Shown here one piece after another: positions 1 to 8,403 of a stretch of 64,000 nt of DNA. Made by a program: the position numbers and the translations under genes. The DNA is taken from assembly GCA_019115125.1 (NCBI GenBank), contig DXEG01000023.1:1-64000 (forward strand), given 5' to 3'. Numbering within the stretch: position 1 is the stretch's first letter; each line of letters starts with the position of its first letter. Below the pieces are notes generated by a model that was not told the origin of the DNA, ran no database searches, and worked only from the letters and a program-made list of their open reading frames with translations. The stretch comes from Candidatus Blautia faecipullorum (GTDB taxonomy: Bacteria > Bacillota > Clostridia > Lachnospirales > Lachnospiraceae).

Positions 1-957
1 GCAGTAGGATTTAAGATTACTACCACAGGTGATACCATCTGTGATGAGCAGCATCCGGTTATTCTGGAGTCCATGGAGTTCCCGGAGCCGGTTATCGAGC
101 TGGCTATCGAGCCCAAGACCAAAGCCGGTCAGGGCAAGATGGGTGAGGCTCTGGCGAAACTGGCTGAGGAGGATCCCACCTTCCGCGCTCACACCGACGC
201 GGAAACCGGTCAGACTATTATTGCCGGTATGGGCGAGCTGCATCTGGAGATCATCGTGGACCGTCTGCTCCGTGAGTTCAAGGTAGAGGCTAACGTAGGC
301 GCTCCTCAGGTTGCTTATAAGGAAGCCATCACCAAAGAAGTTACGGTGGACAGCAAGTATGCCAAGCAGTCCGGCGGACGCGGTCAGTACGGTCACTGTA
401 AAGTTATCTTCACTCCCATGGATCCCAACGGAGAGAAGACCTTCGAATTCGAGTCCACTGTTGTGGGCGGCGCTATTCCCAAGGAGTACATCCCCGCTGT
501 GGGCGAGGGTATTGAGGAGGCCACCAAGGCCGGTATCCTGGGAGGCTTCCCGGTTCTGGGCGTGCATGCCAACGTATTCGACGGTTCCTACCATGAGGTA
601 GACTCCAGTGAGATGGCATTCCACATCGCAGGATCCCTGGCCTTCAAAGAGGCTATGCAGAAGGGCAATCCCGTACTGCTGGAGCCCATCATGAAGGTAG
701 AGGTTACCATGCCTGAGGAATATATGGGAGATGTAATCGGTGATATCAACTCCCGCCGGGGACGTATCGAAGGTATGGAAGATATCGGCGGCGGCAAGAT
801 GGTGAGAGGTTATGTGCCTCTGGCTGAGATGTTCGGTTATTCTACCGACCTTCGTTCCAAGACTCAGGGCCGCGGCAACTACTCCATGTTCTTTGAGCGT
901 TACGAGCAGGTGCCCAAGTCCGTTCAGGAGAAAGTGCTGAGCGCAAAATCCAAATAA
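1..957 (+). CDS. fusA: Elongation factor G, C-terminal part
   Basis: The reading frame is open from the first base of the window, so this is the last 318 residues of a protein whose start lies upstream. EF-G is the ribosomal translocase GTPase of the cytoplasm. The GTPase domain is missing here; what is visible are domains III to V, including the stretch SGGRGQYGH and the domain V segment [14 protein letters not shown], both typical of EF-G. It ends in tandem stops (TAA TGA). tuf follows 183 bp downstream on the same strand, the usual end of the str operon. A tetracycline-resistance (TetM-type) paralogue is the only serious alternative, and the tuf neighbour argues against it. Confidence 0.96.
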   Translation, partial: AVGFKITTTGDTICDEQHPVILESMEFPEPVIELAIEPKTKAGQGKMGEALAKLAEEDPTFRAHTDAETGQTIIAGMGELHLEIIVDRLLREFKVEANVGAPQVAYKEAITKEVTVDSKYAKQSGGRGQYGHCKVIFTPMDPNGEKTFEFESTVVGGAIPKEYIPAVGEGIEEATKAGILGGFPVLGVHANVFDGSYHEVDSSEMAFHIAGSLAFKEAMQKGNPVLLEPIMKVEVTMPEEYMGDVIGDINSRRGRIEGMEDIGGGKMVRGYVPLAEMFGYSTDLRSKTQGRGNYSMFFERYEQVPKSVQEKVLSAKSK

Positions 958-973
958 TGAAATTATAAAAAAT

Positions 974-1031
974 CCGGCGGGCAGAGGAATAAAAAAACGG
1001 GTAAAAAGGCCGTAAAATCTGCCCTCACCGG
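974..1031 (+). other. Inverted repeat in the fusA-tuf spacer
   Basis: CCGG-c-GGGCAGA at 974-985 is complementary to TCTGCCC-tca-CCGG at 1018-1031, giving an 11-bp interrupted helix that encloses an A-rich loop. There is no T run directly after it, so it may be an mRNA processing or attenuation structure and not a plain terminator. Confidence 0.45.
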
Positions 1032-1042
1032 TGAAAAATAAC

Positions 1043-1071
1043 TTGCAAAAGTTCCTGTTATGAAATATAAT
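1043..1071 (+). promoter_or_regulatory. tuf promoter
   Basis: TTGCAA (1043-1048) and a perfect TATAAT (1066-1071) are separated by 17 bp. It would drive tuf separately from fusA, with a leader of about 60 nt. AGTTCC at 1050-1055 and GGAACT at 1073-1078 form an inverted repeat around the -10 box. Confidence 0.7.
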
Positions 1072-1140
1072 GGGAACTAGCCTATGTTTCATTAAAACAA
1101 GACAGCCGATCCAGGCGAAATTTCAAGGAGGACATTCAAA

Positions 1141-2334
1141 ATGGCAAAAGCTAAATTTGAAAGAACGAAACCCCATTGTAACATTGGTACCATCGGACAC
1201 GTTGACCATGGTAAAACCACTCTGACCGCAGCTATCACCAAGGTGCTGTCTGAGAGAGTTGCCGGTAACGTTGCTACCGATTTTGAAAACATCGATAAGG
1301 CTCCCGAAGAGAGAGAGCGTGGTATTACCATCTCTACCGCTCACGTTGAGTATGAGACTGAAAAGAGACACTACGCACACGTTGACTGCCCGGGACATGC
1401 TGACTATGTAAAGAACATGATCACCGGTGCTGCTCAGATGGACGGCGCTATCCTGGTAGTAGCTGCTACCGATGGTGTTATGGCTCAGACTAAGGAGCAC
1501 ATCCTTCTGTCCCGTCAGGTAGGCGTTCCCTACATCGTTGTATTCATGAACAAGTGCGACATGGTTGACGATGAGGAGCTGCTGGAGCTGGTTGACATGG
1601 AGATCCGTGAGCTGCTGAACGAGTACGAGTTCCCGGGAGATGACACTCCCATCATTCAGGGTTCCGCTCTGAAAGCTCTGGAAGATCCCAGCAGCGAGTG
1701 GGGCGACAAGATCATGGAGCTGATGGATGCGGTTGACAGCTGGATTCCGGATCCGCAGCGTGCTACCGATCAGCCCTTCCTGATGCCTGTAGAGGATGTA
1801 TTCACCATTACCGGCCGTGGTACTGTTGCTACCGGTAGAGTAGAGCGTGGTGTTCTGCATCTGAACGAGGAAGTTGAGATCGTTGGTATCAAAGAGGAGA
1901 TCAAGAAGACTACCGTTACCGGTATCGAGATGTTCCGTAAGCTCCTGGACGAGGCTCAGGCTGGTGATAACATCGGTGCTCTGCTTCGTGGTATCAAGAG
2001 AGAGGAGATTCAGCGTGGACAGGTTCTGGTTAAACCCGGTTCCATCAAGTGCCACACCAAGTTCACCGCTCAGGTGTACGTTCTGACCAAGGACGAGGGT
2101 GGCCGTCATACTCCGTTCTTCAACAACTATCGTCCCCAGTTCTACTTCAGAACTACCGACGTTACCGGTCTGATCAAACTGCCCGAAGGCACTGAGATGT
2201 GCATGCCTGGCGACAACGTTGAGATGACCATCGAACTGATCCATCCCATCGCTATGGAGCAGGGTCTTACCTTCGCTATCCGTGAGGGCGGACGTACTGT
2301 AGGATCAGGCCGTGTTGCTTCCGTTATCGAGTAA
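1141..2334 (+). CDS. tuf: Elongation factor Tu
   Basis: 397 residues, the normal full length. EF-Tu delivers aminoacyl-tRNA to the ribosome as a GTP complex in the cytoplasm. The G-domain motifs are GHVDHGKT (19-26), DCPGH (82-86) and NKCD (137-140). Domains II and III follow, ending with the usual [12 protein letters not shown] segment. AAGGAGG at 1125-1131 sets the ATG start. The gene has its own promoter in the fusA spacer and a strong terminator downstream, so it can be transcribed at high level independently of the str operon. Nothing unusual is seen in the protein. Confidence 0.98.
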   Translation: MAKAKFERTKPHCNIGTIGHVDHGKTTLTAAITKVLSERVAGNVATDFENIDKAPEERERGITISTAHVEYETEKRHYAHVDCPGHADYVKNMITGAAQMDGAILVVAATDGVMAQTKEHILLSRQVGVPYIVVFMNKCDMVDDEELLELVDMEIRELLNEYEFPGDDTPIIQGSALKALEDPSSEWGDKIMELMDAVDSWIPDPQRATDQPFLMPVEDVFTITGRGTVATGRVERGVLHLNEEVEIVGIKEEIKKTTVTGIEMFRKLLDEAQAGDNIGALLRGIKREEIQRGQVLVKPGSIKCHTKFTAQVYVLTKDEGGRHTPFFNNYRPQFYFRTTDVTGLIKLPEGTEMCMPGDNVEMTIELIHPIAMEQGLTFAIREGGRTVGSGRVASVIE

Positions 2335-2402
2335 TTTTTGATTATCAGATAAATCATATATAGCGTTATCGCAAGATAACTTTGTGTCCAAGTATAAGAT
2401 TG

Positions 2403-2432
2403 CCCCGGAACCGTAAGGTTTCCGGGGTTTTT
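2403..2432 (+). terminator. Terminator after tuf
   Basis: CCCCGGAACC pairs with GGTTTCCGGGG (one bulge) and is followed by TTTTT. Confidence 0.85.
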
Positions 2433-2478
2433 CTGACACCAAAAAAGCCGCCAGCTATAAAGCCAGCGGCTCTGAACT

Positions 2479-2778
2479 CTATTTTTTCGGAGTTGCTGTC
2501 TGGGAAACAGGACTTATGGTAAAGCTGAGGCCAAGCTGCCTGAATATTTTCAAGAGCGTACTGAGGTTTGGCGTGGATTTCCCGGATTCGATCCTTGCTA
2601 CGGAAGAATGTGGGAGCCCGCACAGTTCAGCGAGATCTCTTTGGGAGAGATCCAGATTATGGCGCCGCTCAATCATTGCGCCAACAATTTGGGAAAGTGC
2701 CTCAACTTCATCGATATCCCTGGCAATTTCAGGGTTTGTCGCCCTCACATGATTTTTATAATCTGACCAGGTTGCCAT
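2479..2778 (-). CDS. HigA-like antitoxin, XRE-family regulator
   Basis: 99 residues when started at the ATG preceded by AAAGGGGTGACTTAT; that ribosome binding site lies inside the 3' end of the toxin gene, so the two are translationally coupled with 5 bp between them. A helix-turn-helix of the Cro/C1 type spans roughly residues 43-85, with the core LSQRDLAELCGLPHSSVARIE. By analogy with HigA proteins it would bind and neutralise the upstream toxin and repress the shared promoter. The toxin-first gene order is characteristic of higBA modules. Confidence 0.8.
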   Translation of the reverse strand: MATWSDYKNHVRATNPEIARDIDEVEALSQIVGAMIERRHNLDLSQRDLAELCGLPHSSVARIESGKSTPNLSTLLKIFRQLGLSFTISPVSQTATPKK

Positions 2779-2783
2779 ATAAG

Positions 2784-3143
2784 TCACCCCTTTCTGGAAA
2801 TCCAATCGTCGCGTTCGGCCTTCGCCTTTTCGATTTCACGGCGCGGCGTTTTTTGTGTTTTCTTACGAAACTGGTGGAGAAGCACATAGGTGTCATCTTT
2901 GTGGTAAAAGTACAACACTCTATTATTCCCCGGACGAAGTTCCCATATGTCATCCTCCAGGTGCTTGGTGAAATTTTCGCCCAGCCGTGTACCGTGGTCT
3001 TCAAGCAGCTGGATATACATGAGGATCTGCTTGTGTTGTATCCGTGCATCTTTGCTTTTGACGCTTTTTTGCTGCAGGCTGTCAAGGAAGTCCCATAGCT
3101 CCGAAGTGCCATCTGCGGCGCTGTAGAACTCTATGTTGAACAT
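2784..3143 (-). CDS. HigB/RelE-type toxin (phage Gp49-like family)
   Basis: 119 residues from the ATG placed behind AAGGAGTGGGCGG; a start 18 codons upstream lacks such a site. The pattern matches the Gp49-like/RelE fold: an N-terminal strand MFNIEFY, a helical middle, then DDIWELRPGNNRVLYFY and a lysine-rich tail KKTQKTPRREIEKA. Family members are ribosome-dependent mRNA interferases. It is the first gene of the pair with the antitoxin immediately downstream. Cleavage activity is inferred from the family. Confidence 0.8.
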   Translation of the reverse strand: MFNIEFYSAADGTSELWDFLDSLQQKSVKSKDARIQHKQILMYIQLLEDHGTRLGENFTKHLEDDIWELRPGNNRVLYFYHKDDTYVLLHQFRKKTQKTPRREIEKAKAERDDWISRKG

Positions 3144-3175
3144 CCGCCCACTCCTTTTTCTTTTGGATATAATAA

Positions 3176-3204
3176 ATGATAGCAAAAATGCGTTCAAGAG
3201 TCAA
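3176..3204 (-). promoter_or_regulatory. Promoter of the toxin-antitoxin pair
   Basis: On the minus strand, TTGACT (3204-3199) and TATCAT (3181-3176) are 17 bp apart, about 35 bp upstream of the toxin start. Confidence 0.65.
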
Positions 3205-3611
3205 GAGGACAATGGAAAATGTACAAGCATAAAACATAAAATCGGAGGTGACTGAAATGGACAGCCGTACTTGTATCAAATGAGCTATGGGAATATAAAA
3301 TACAATAGCCAACAGAGTTGTTTGGAAAAATACTTTCCAACTTCACAGCGTCCCCTAATTTTTGGAATGACGCCGATATATTGCGGCCTTATATATAAAA
3401 GATTTTCTTCACCTTTATATCCACCGGATATGTTATAATTCTGAATAGAACTTTTAATACTCCTTCTGTACAAGCCCACATGCGGTGGGGAAAGAGTAAA
3501 TTTTGCATCTTTGTACAGTGAGGATACCCTCTCTTTACAACGACAGTGTGCGCTCTTGTAAAGAAAAGGTACAGACGCAGGAGAAACCATCGAAAAATAA
3601 GGGAGAGAAAG
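3205..3611 (+). other. Gene-free leader with two tandem hairpins
   Basis: This AT-rich stretch separates the divergent toxin pair from the reductase gene. A TATAAT lies at 3434-3439 without a convincing -35 box. Downstream of it are two inverted repeats in series: CTGTACAA 3466-3473 with TTGTACAG 3511-3518, and CTTTACAA 3533-3540 with TTGTAAAG 3556-3563. They would be transcribed as two stem-loops in the leader of the next gene. No known riboswitch core was recognised. Confidence 0.45.
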
Positions 3612-4325
3612 ATGATTCAGATAGACAGCAAAAAGATAAAGGAGATCATGTTTTCCCTGGGCGCTGATTTATGTGGGATAGCAGATGCAGGGCGGTTTGC
3701 GGACGCTCCCGAGGGCTACCATCCCACAGATGTTCTGCCAGGATGCAGATCAGTGATTTCATTCGGGTGCAGATTTCCGGCGAGCACACTTTTGTGTAAA
3801 ACACCTATTCCCTATACGCGGGTCAGAAATTCTATCACAGCTAAAATGGACGCGATCGCTCTTGATTTTTGTATAGAGATGGAAAAATATGAAATTGTCA
3901 GTGTGCCGATTCCTACCAATGAAAGTCAATGGGATAAAAAGACCGGCAGATATCGTTCCATTATATCGCTGAAACATGCGGCAGAAGCTGGCGGTCTGGG
4001 TACGATCGGGCGGCACTCCCTGCTTATCACGCCGGAGTTCGGCAGTATGATCTGGCTGGGAGCCGTTCTGTGCGATACAGAATTTGAACCGGATGAACAG
4101 AAGGAAAAAATCTGCAATGACTGTGGTCTCTGCGTGGAAAGCTGCCCGGTAAATGCACTGGAAAACCGTGAGATGGATCAGCAGACATGCTGGAACTACG
4201 CTTTCGGAGATGATGAAGAAATCCAGACCTGGAGGATCATCTGCCACAAATGCCGGGATATTTGTCCTTATAATCTGGGAAGCAAAAACAAATTTGTAAA
4301 TAACAATAGCAAAATGGAGAGATAA
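3612..4325 (+). CDS. QueG-like iron-sulphur reductase (epoxyqueuosine reductase family)
   Basis: 237 residues from the ATG behind AAGGGAGAGAAAG. The C-terminal half holds a ferredoxin motif with Cys168, Cys171, Cys174 and Cys178, then Cys211, Cys214 and Cys218 in CHKCRDICPY, enough for two 4Fe-4S clusters as in QueG. The segment AAEAGGLGTIGRHSLLITPEFGS is the family's conserved cofactor-binding region. It is shorter than QueG (usually over 300 residues, with C-terminal HEAT repeats), so it is probably one of the widespread short paralogues whose substrate is unknown. The next gene starts 2 bp after its stop, so they are co-translated. Confidence 0.75.
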   Translation: MIQIDSKKIKEIMFSLGADLCGIADAGRFADAPEGYHPTDVLPGCRSVISFGCRFPASTLLCKTPIPYTRVRNSITAKMDAIALDFCIEMEKYEIVSVPIPTNESQWDKKTGRYRSIISLKHAAEAGGLGTIGRHSLLITPEFGSMIWLGAVLCDTEFEPDEQKEKICNDCGLCVESCPVNALENREMDQQTCWNYAFGDDEEIQTWRIICHKCRDICPYNLGSKNKFVNNNSKMER

Positions 4326-4327
4326 TT

Positions 4328-4867
4328 ATGGGACATCTTTATTTTGTCCGTCATGGACAGACGATTTGGAATGTAGAAAACAAAATCTGCGGAGCCACCG
4401 ATATCGCGCTGACAGAAGAAGGGCACAGGCAGGCCGTTGAGCTTGGGGAGGAGATCAGGCGTCGGGGGATAAAAGCAGACGAAATTCTCTGTTCGCCTTT
4501 AGTGCGGGCGGCGGATACGGCAAGACATATTTCAGAGATTACGGGTATTCCCCTCCGGAAGGAGCCCAGACTTACAGAGCAGAATTTTGGGAAATATGAG
4601 TCCACAGCCAGAAACGGAAAAGAATTTCAGGAGGCAAAGAAGCAGTTTGTCTGCGGATACAGCGGAGGGGAATCCATGCTCCATCTGGCTCAGAGAATCT
4701 ACAATCTGCTGGATGAAATCCGGGAAGAAGCAGATCATAAGACCTATATTCTTGTGGCCCATAACGGTATCGCGAGAGTAGTGAACTCCTATTTCTTCGA
4801 CATGACAAACGAGGAATACGCGGGCTTTGGAGTCAAAAACTGTGAAATTCGCAGATACGATTTCTGA
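4328..4867 (+). CDS. Histidine phosphatase family protein (phosphoglycerate-mutase-like)
   Basis: 179 residues. RHG at residues 8-10 carries the histidine that is phosphorylated in the family; His145 in LVAHNG and Glu84 in LTEQNFGKYE complete the usual active site. Members are small cytoplasmic phosphatases acting on sugar phosphates, nucleotides or cofactor precursors; the substrate cannot be read from the sequence. It begins 2 bp after the reductase stop, and the J-domain gene begins 14 bp after its own stop, so the three form one operon. Confidence 0.88.
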   Translation: MGHLYFVRHGQTIWNVENKICGATDIALTEEGHRQAVELGEEIRRRGIKADEILCSPLVRAADTARHISEITGIPLRKEPRLTEQNFGKYESTARNGKEFQEAKKQFVCGYSGGESMLHLAQRIYNLLDEIREEADHKTYILVAHNGIARVVNSYFFDMTNEEYAGFGVKNCEIRRYDF

Positions 4868-4881
4868 AGGTGAGAAGAATC

Positions 4882-5856
4882 ATGGATGAAGCGCAGGCGA
4901 GGTATATATTAAATGCAGCGGAATTTGACAGTATAAGCGAAATCAAAAGAAAATACCGACAGTTGATGGGCCGTTTTCATCCTGACGTTCTTGGGTCCGA
5001 GAAACCGGAGCATATCAGAAGGGCTCAGGAGATCAATGAGGCATACCGGATTCTGAAAGCAGGAAATTATTTTTCTGGGCCGGCAAGCCGGGCGTCCGGG
5101 TGGAAGTGGAACGGGGAATGGAATGAGAGCGCCTTCTGTCCGCGAAACATTTATCTGTATTACAGTATGGAAACTGATTCAGATAAGCTTTATTACAAGG
5201 CTGCCCGTGGAAAATATATGTGGGATCCCGATGAGGAAGAGTTTCATCTGTTCCTGAAAAGTCTTTATCATGCGTCAAAGGAGCTTCTGGAGGAAGCGGA
5301 GGGAAGGCGCGTTTCCGTCAGAAGGCAGGAGGACGGCAGAGACGCGGAGAAATTCAGGTTCCAGGCCCGCCTTGTCCATTGTCTGCTGCAGCAGTTTACA
5401 GATCCCATGAAAATTCTGGGAAAAATTGCGGAACCGGAGTCCTATGATAAACAGGACAGGCCGGTCTATCATTTTCGAGCTTTGCTGGAAATTCCGGATG
5501 CTCCGGGCGGGAGGCCGGGAGCCATGCTCCGCAAAGGCGAAACTCTTTACCCCAGAGGCTTTCAGGAAAACAAAATTCTCGTCCGCAGCCAGCACGGAGA
5601 AGCGTCGGGATACATATCCTTCAGAGACGACTGCCTGTATTTATGTGTGATCCCGCTGCTGAAAAGCAGACTGGCCCAGGTGAAAATGACGGTCGGCAAG
5701 GTGAGTACAGGCGGAGAAAGAGGAAGAACCAGGGGAAAGACGGAGGTTGATTTTTATTTCCGCCTTGAAAAAACTGCGGATCAATACCGCAGTCCTGACC
5801 AGAATCTGCGGATCGCGGAAATTCTGAGAAAATATGAAAAACACCGCGGCGGCTGA
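4882..5856 (+). CDS. J-domain protein with an uncharacterised C-terminal region
   Basis: 324 residues from the ATG behind GAAGGTGAG; an in-frame GTG four codons earlier is less likely. Residues 1-60 form a J-domain with the diagnostic HPD at 33-35, the surface that stimulates a DnaK ATPase. There are no zinc-finger or G/F regions, so it is not classical DnaJ but a type III J-protein of unknown client. The remaining 260 residues are soluble and not recognised. The last 13 codons, ending in ILRKYEKHRGG, are the template for a run of tandem repeats downstream. Confidence 0.75.
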   Translation: MDEAQARYILNAAEFDSISEIKRKYRQLMGRFHPDVLGSEKPEHIRRAQEINEAYRILKAGNYFSGPASRASGWKWNGEWNESAFCPRNIYLYYSMETDSDKLYYKAARGKYMWDPDEEEFHLFLKSLYHASKELLEEAEGRRVSVRRQEDGRDAEKFRFQARLVHCLLQQFTDPMKILGKIAEPESYDKQDRPVYHFRALLEIPDAPGGRPGAMLRKGETLYPRGFQENKILVRSQHGEASGYISFRDDCLYLCVIPLLKSRLAQVKMTVGKVSTGGERGRTRGKTEVDFYFRLEKTADQYRSPDQNLRIAEILRKYEKHRGG

Positions 5857-6066
5857 TCGGCGGACCTTTCTGGCAGTGCGAAATTAATGCAGGAATATGA
5901 AAAACACTGCGGCGGCTGATTTGCAGACCTTTCTGGCAGTGCAAAATTAATGCAGGAATATACAAAATACTGTGGTGTCTGATCGGCAGACCTTTACGGC
6001 AGATTTGTACGTCAGAGCGCGCAATTACTGCGGAAATATGAAAAACAGTGGAGTCAGCCTCAGTAA
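5816..6066 (+). repeat. Tandem duplications of the J-protein gene 3' end
   Basis: A unit of 62-63 bp starting near 5818, 5880 and 5943, plus a partial unit at about 6020-6066, repeats the last codons of the gene and the bases after its stop. Read in the matching frame each copy again ends in a stop: ILRKYEKHRGG, LMQEYEKHCGG, LMQEYTKYCGV and LLRKYEKQWSQPQ. The last one keeps LRKYEK and may preserve the ancestral C-terminus. Confidence 0.75.
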
Positions 6067-6129
6067 GCACGCCATGCGGTTTTGCGAATAGCGCGGGCTG
6101 AGCTGTTACTATATATTGGACTGGATAGG

Positions 6130-6258
6130 AAGGTTCCCTTTTTCGGCTCATTTACGGTCTCGTTGTGAAATGGGACAGAGCAGAAAAGGGAGCTTTTGCG
6201 TATAGGGGAATCTGTCCCAACATCATCTAAAATAATAAAGAATACGGGAACCTTTTTT
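6130..6258 (+). promoter_or_regulatory. Nested palindrome upstream of the sigma factor
   Basis: Three concentric inverted repeats are visible: AAGGTTCCC 6130-6138 with GGGAACCTT 6246-6254, GGGACAG 6172-6178 with CTGTCCC 6212-6218, and AAAAG 6184-6188 with CTTTT 6193-6197. The outer right arm runs into a T tract. It may be a leader RNA or attenuator for the sigma gene, or a small non-autonomous mobile element. A separate palindrome TGTCTAATAGACA lies at 6269-6281. No gene is seen in 5857-6338. Confidence 0.5.
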
Positions 6259-6338
6259 GTCTGTGAAATGTCTAATAGACAAAAGCAGCTTGATAGACAG
6301 AAACAAAAAAGAATTTGAACAGCTTAGAGGGGAAAGGT

Positions 6339-6824
6339 ATGGAAAAAAACGCATTGGGAGCCCTGATCCTGGAAAATCAGCGGCAGCTTTACCGTATCGC
6401 CAAGTCCATTCTCAGAAAAGACGAGGATTGCGGCGACGCGGCTCAGGAAGCCATCCTGAAGGCTTTTGAAAATCTGCATACTCTGCGGAACGATCAGTAC
6501 GCCAAAACCTGGCTGATCCGTATTCTGATCCATGAATGTTACCGTCTGGCGTCCAGGAGACAGAGGGAGCAGGCCGCTGTAGAAAAATGGAAGAACCAGA
6601 TTCCGCAGAAAGAAGCAGAGAAAGACTACAGCAGTCTGTATGAGGCTCTGATGAAACTGGAGCAGGAATTTCGGATCGTCCTGGAGCTCTATTATATGGA
6701 AGGATTTTCCGTAAAAGAGATTGCCGGACTGCTGGAGATTCCGGAGGGAACTGTAAAAAGCCGCCTGGGAAGGGGCAGAGAGAAGCTGAGAAAATGTTTG
6801 TGTCAGGAAAGGGAGGGAAGATAA
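6339..6824 (+). CDS. ECF-type RNA polymerase sigma factor
   Basis: 161 residues, starting at the ATG behind GAGGGGAAAGGT; an in-frame TTG eight codons earlier has no ribosome binding site. Sigma region 2 covers about residues 10-75, with DAAQEAILKAFENL and the core-binding segment KTWLIRILIHECYRL. Region 4 covers about 100-155, with the helix-turn-helix FSVKEIAGLLEIPEGTVKSR. Its stop overlaps the start of the next gene (TAATG), the standard pairing of an ECF sigma factor with its membrane anti-sigma factor. The inducing signal is not evident. Confidence 0.92.
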   Translation: MEKNALGALILENQRQLYRIAKSILRKDEDCGDAAQEAILKAFENLHTLRNDQYAKTWLIRILIHECYRLASRRQREQAAVEKWKNQIPQKEAEKDYSSLYEALMKLEQEFRIVLELYYMEGFSVKEIAGLLEIPEGTVKSRLGRGREKLRKCLCQEREGR

Positions 6825-8005
6825 TGGACAGAAAAATGTGGGAGGAGCAGTTCCCAGAAATGCCGGAGTCCTTTCATCTGGCGGTGGAGCAGGCGGTAGA
6901 GAAAGGAAAAAAACAGCCAGCGTCCTGTCCCTTTCCTCAACAGGATGGACAGGATGCGGATAAAAGTACGGGAAACGTCACAGTCAGACGCAGGAAGAAA
7001 AAGTGGACGCTTCTTATTCTGGCCGCTGTTCTCTGCGGCGGACTTGCGTCAGTGATCGCCGTATCGGGACGGAAGCCTCTGACCGTATCCAGTGTTGATT
7101 TTCAGGAAAAGCTGGGGCTGGGACAAAGGACGGACCTGGCTCCTGTCTGGTTTGACGACATAGAAGCCGTAGTGGCGGAAGATCCGGAATATGTAAAGTA
7201 TACGCCGCAGGAGATCCTGGAAAAAATGAAACCGCTAGACACAGAGACTCCTTTATTATCCATAGAGAAGATCCTGTACGACGGTCTGCAGCTTGCGGTG
7301 TGCGCCCGTCCGGCAGAAGAAATGGAGGGCTATACCATTGAAGCCTGGGAAATGACGGTCAACGGCCAGCGGATTCTTCCAAATGAGATGGACGATCATC
7401 TGGGAAAACAGGATTATTTTATCTTTACCGCCCAGACCTGTGATCTGGAGCTTGAAGCGCCTTTAGAGATACGTCTTCCTGTCAGAGTATATAAAGGCCG
7501 TGAAAGATACGAAACCCAGGAGCTTATATTTGGGGTAGAGGACGCGCCTGCCGCGGAGGAGATAACGGATCAGGAATTTGTATTTGAAGAACATACCGTG
7601 AAGCTGACAGAAATGAGGAAATCCCTGACAGCTTTTACAGGAAGGATTTCCATAGAGCGGACGGAAGAACAGGAGGAGACTTATAAAAAACAGGACAGAG
7701 AGATTGTCACGATCAGAATGGAGGGAGCAGACGGAACTCCCTGGGAGTCCATTTCCATGAGAGAAGACAGACCGGAGCTGTCTCAGGACGAGGCCCATAA
7801 GAGCGGATATTTTTGTTATGAAATTCCGCAGGATGGACAAAAACAGGCGGTTCTGCGGCTTATGAGCGTGGAAAAGGACAGCAAAGGAGAAAAATGGGAT
7901 TCCTCTGATCTGGATCATCAATATGGGGAGGAGATGAGGATTGAGCTGGATCTCATGCAATCTGGGAATATGTCTCCTCCGGATGAAAAAGAAGCCCTGA
8001 GCTGA
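6824..8005 (+). CDS. Membrane-anchored anti-sigma factor
   Basis: 393 residues. An N-terminal cytoplasmic part of about 60 residues would hold the sigma factor. A positively charged RRRKKK then leads into one membrane segment at about 61-80 (TLLILAAVLCGGLASVIAV), followed by about 310 extracellular residues that I do not recognise and that would act as sensor, resembling the DUF4179/RsiV style of Clostridia and Bacilli. No zinc-binding HxxxCxxC motif is seen. Its start overlaps the sigma stop, and its last 53 bp overlap the convergent gene at 7953-8225. Confidence 0.75.
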   Translation: MDRKMWEEQFPEMPESFHLAVEQAVEKGKKQPASCPFPQQDGQDADKSTGNVTVRRRKKKWTLLILAAVLCGGLASVIAVSGRKPLTVSSVDFQEKLGLGQRTDLAPVWFDDIEAVVAEDPEYVKYTPQEILEKMKPLDTETPLLSIEKILYDGLQLAVCARPAEEMEGYTIEAWEMTVNGQRILPNEMDDHLGKQDYFIFTAQTCDLELEAPLEIRLPVRVYKGRERYETQELIFGVEDAPAAEEITDQEFVFEEHTVKLTEMRKSLTAFTGRISIERTEEQEETYKKQDREIVTIRMEGADGTPWESISMREDRPELSQDEAHKSGYFCYEIPQDGQKQAVLRLMSVEKDSKGEKWDSSDLDHQYGEEMRIELDLMQSGNMSPPDEKEALS

Positions 8006-8225
8006 CCAGATAGCTTTCCAGCGCCGGAAGCTCCTCCGGACGGCAGGCGGTCAGCGTCAGGAGCATCACCCCGGGACCTGCCTCTTCGAGAATATCCAGT
8101 ACATCGTACATATTGATTTTTTTATCCTGCGCCTGAATGTATCCGGCAATGTGGAACCGTACCGTCATATTCACATATTTACGAAAATCCTCTATTGTTT
8201 TTAACAGAATTGTATAATGGATCAT
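7953..8225 (-). CDS. Small HPr-like domain protein lacking an obvious phospho-histidine
   Basis: 90 residues, preceded by GGGAGGGGTTCTT. The pattern of an N-terminal strand, a helix around EDFRKYVNM, a strand, then INMYDVLDILEE and a strand VMLLTLTA resembles the short HPr-fold proteins found singly in many Clostridia. The active-site His-15 position of true HPr is not conserved, so phosphotransfer is unlikely. It points toward the anti-sigma gene and shares 53 bp with its 3' end. The strong ribosome binding site supports a real gene; the fold assignment is tentative. Confidence 0.5.
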   Translation of the reverse strand: MIHYTILLKTIEDFRKYVNMTVRFHIAGYIQAQDKKINMYDVLDILEEAGPGVMLLTLTACRPEELPALESYLVSSGLLFHPEETYSQIA

Positions 8226-8403
8226 AAGAACCCCTCCCGAAGTATTGCAAAGTTGTTTTTGGTAAAATATTTTTCTTTGTCTATATCATATAAGAAAGGG
8301 GAAGAGAAAGAAATTTTATTACGGACAGAAATTGGTAAAATCGGGACTTGTTTGTGCAGATTCCTTCAGTTAAAATAAAGCGTAAGCAGAGGAGGTGGAG
8401 TTT

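Noticed and set aside
1-957. Ribosomal-protection tetracycline resistance protein
   Set aside because: It shares the fold with EF-G, but the downstream tuf gene and the conserved EF-G domain IV sequence favour fusA.
3440-3611. preQ1-type riboswitch in front of the QueG-like gene
   Set aside because: The two hairpins lack the short C-rich loop and A-rich tail pattern of preQ1 aptamers.
5621-6151. Minus-strand frame with repeated HIPALI-CQKG segments
   Set aside because: The repeat pattern is only the antisense reading of the tandem copies of the J-protein gene end; no start signal.
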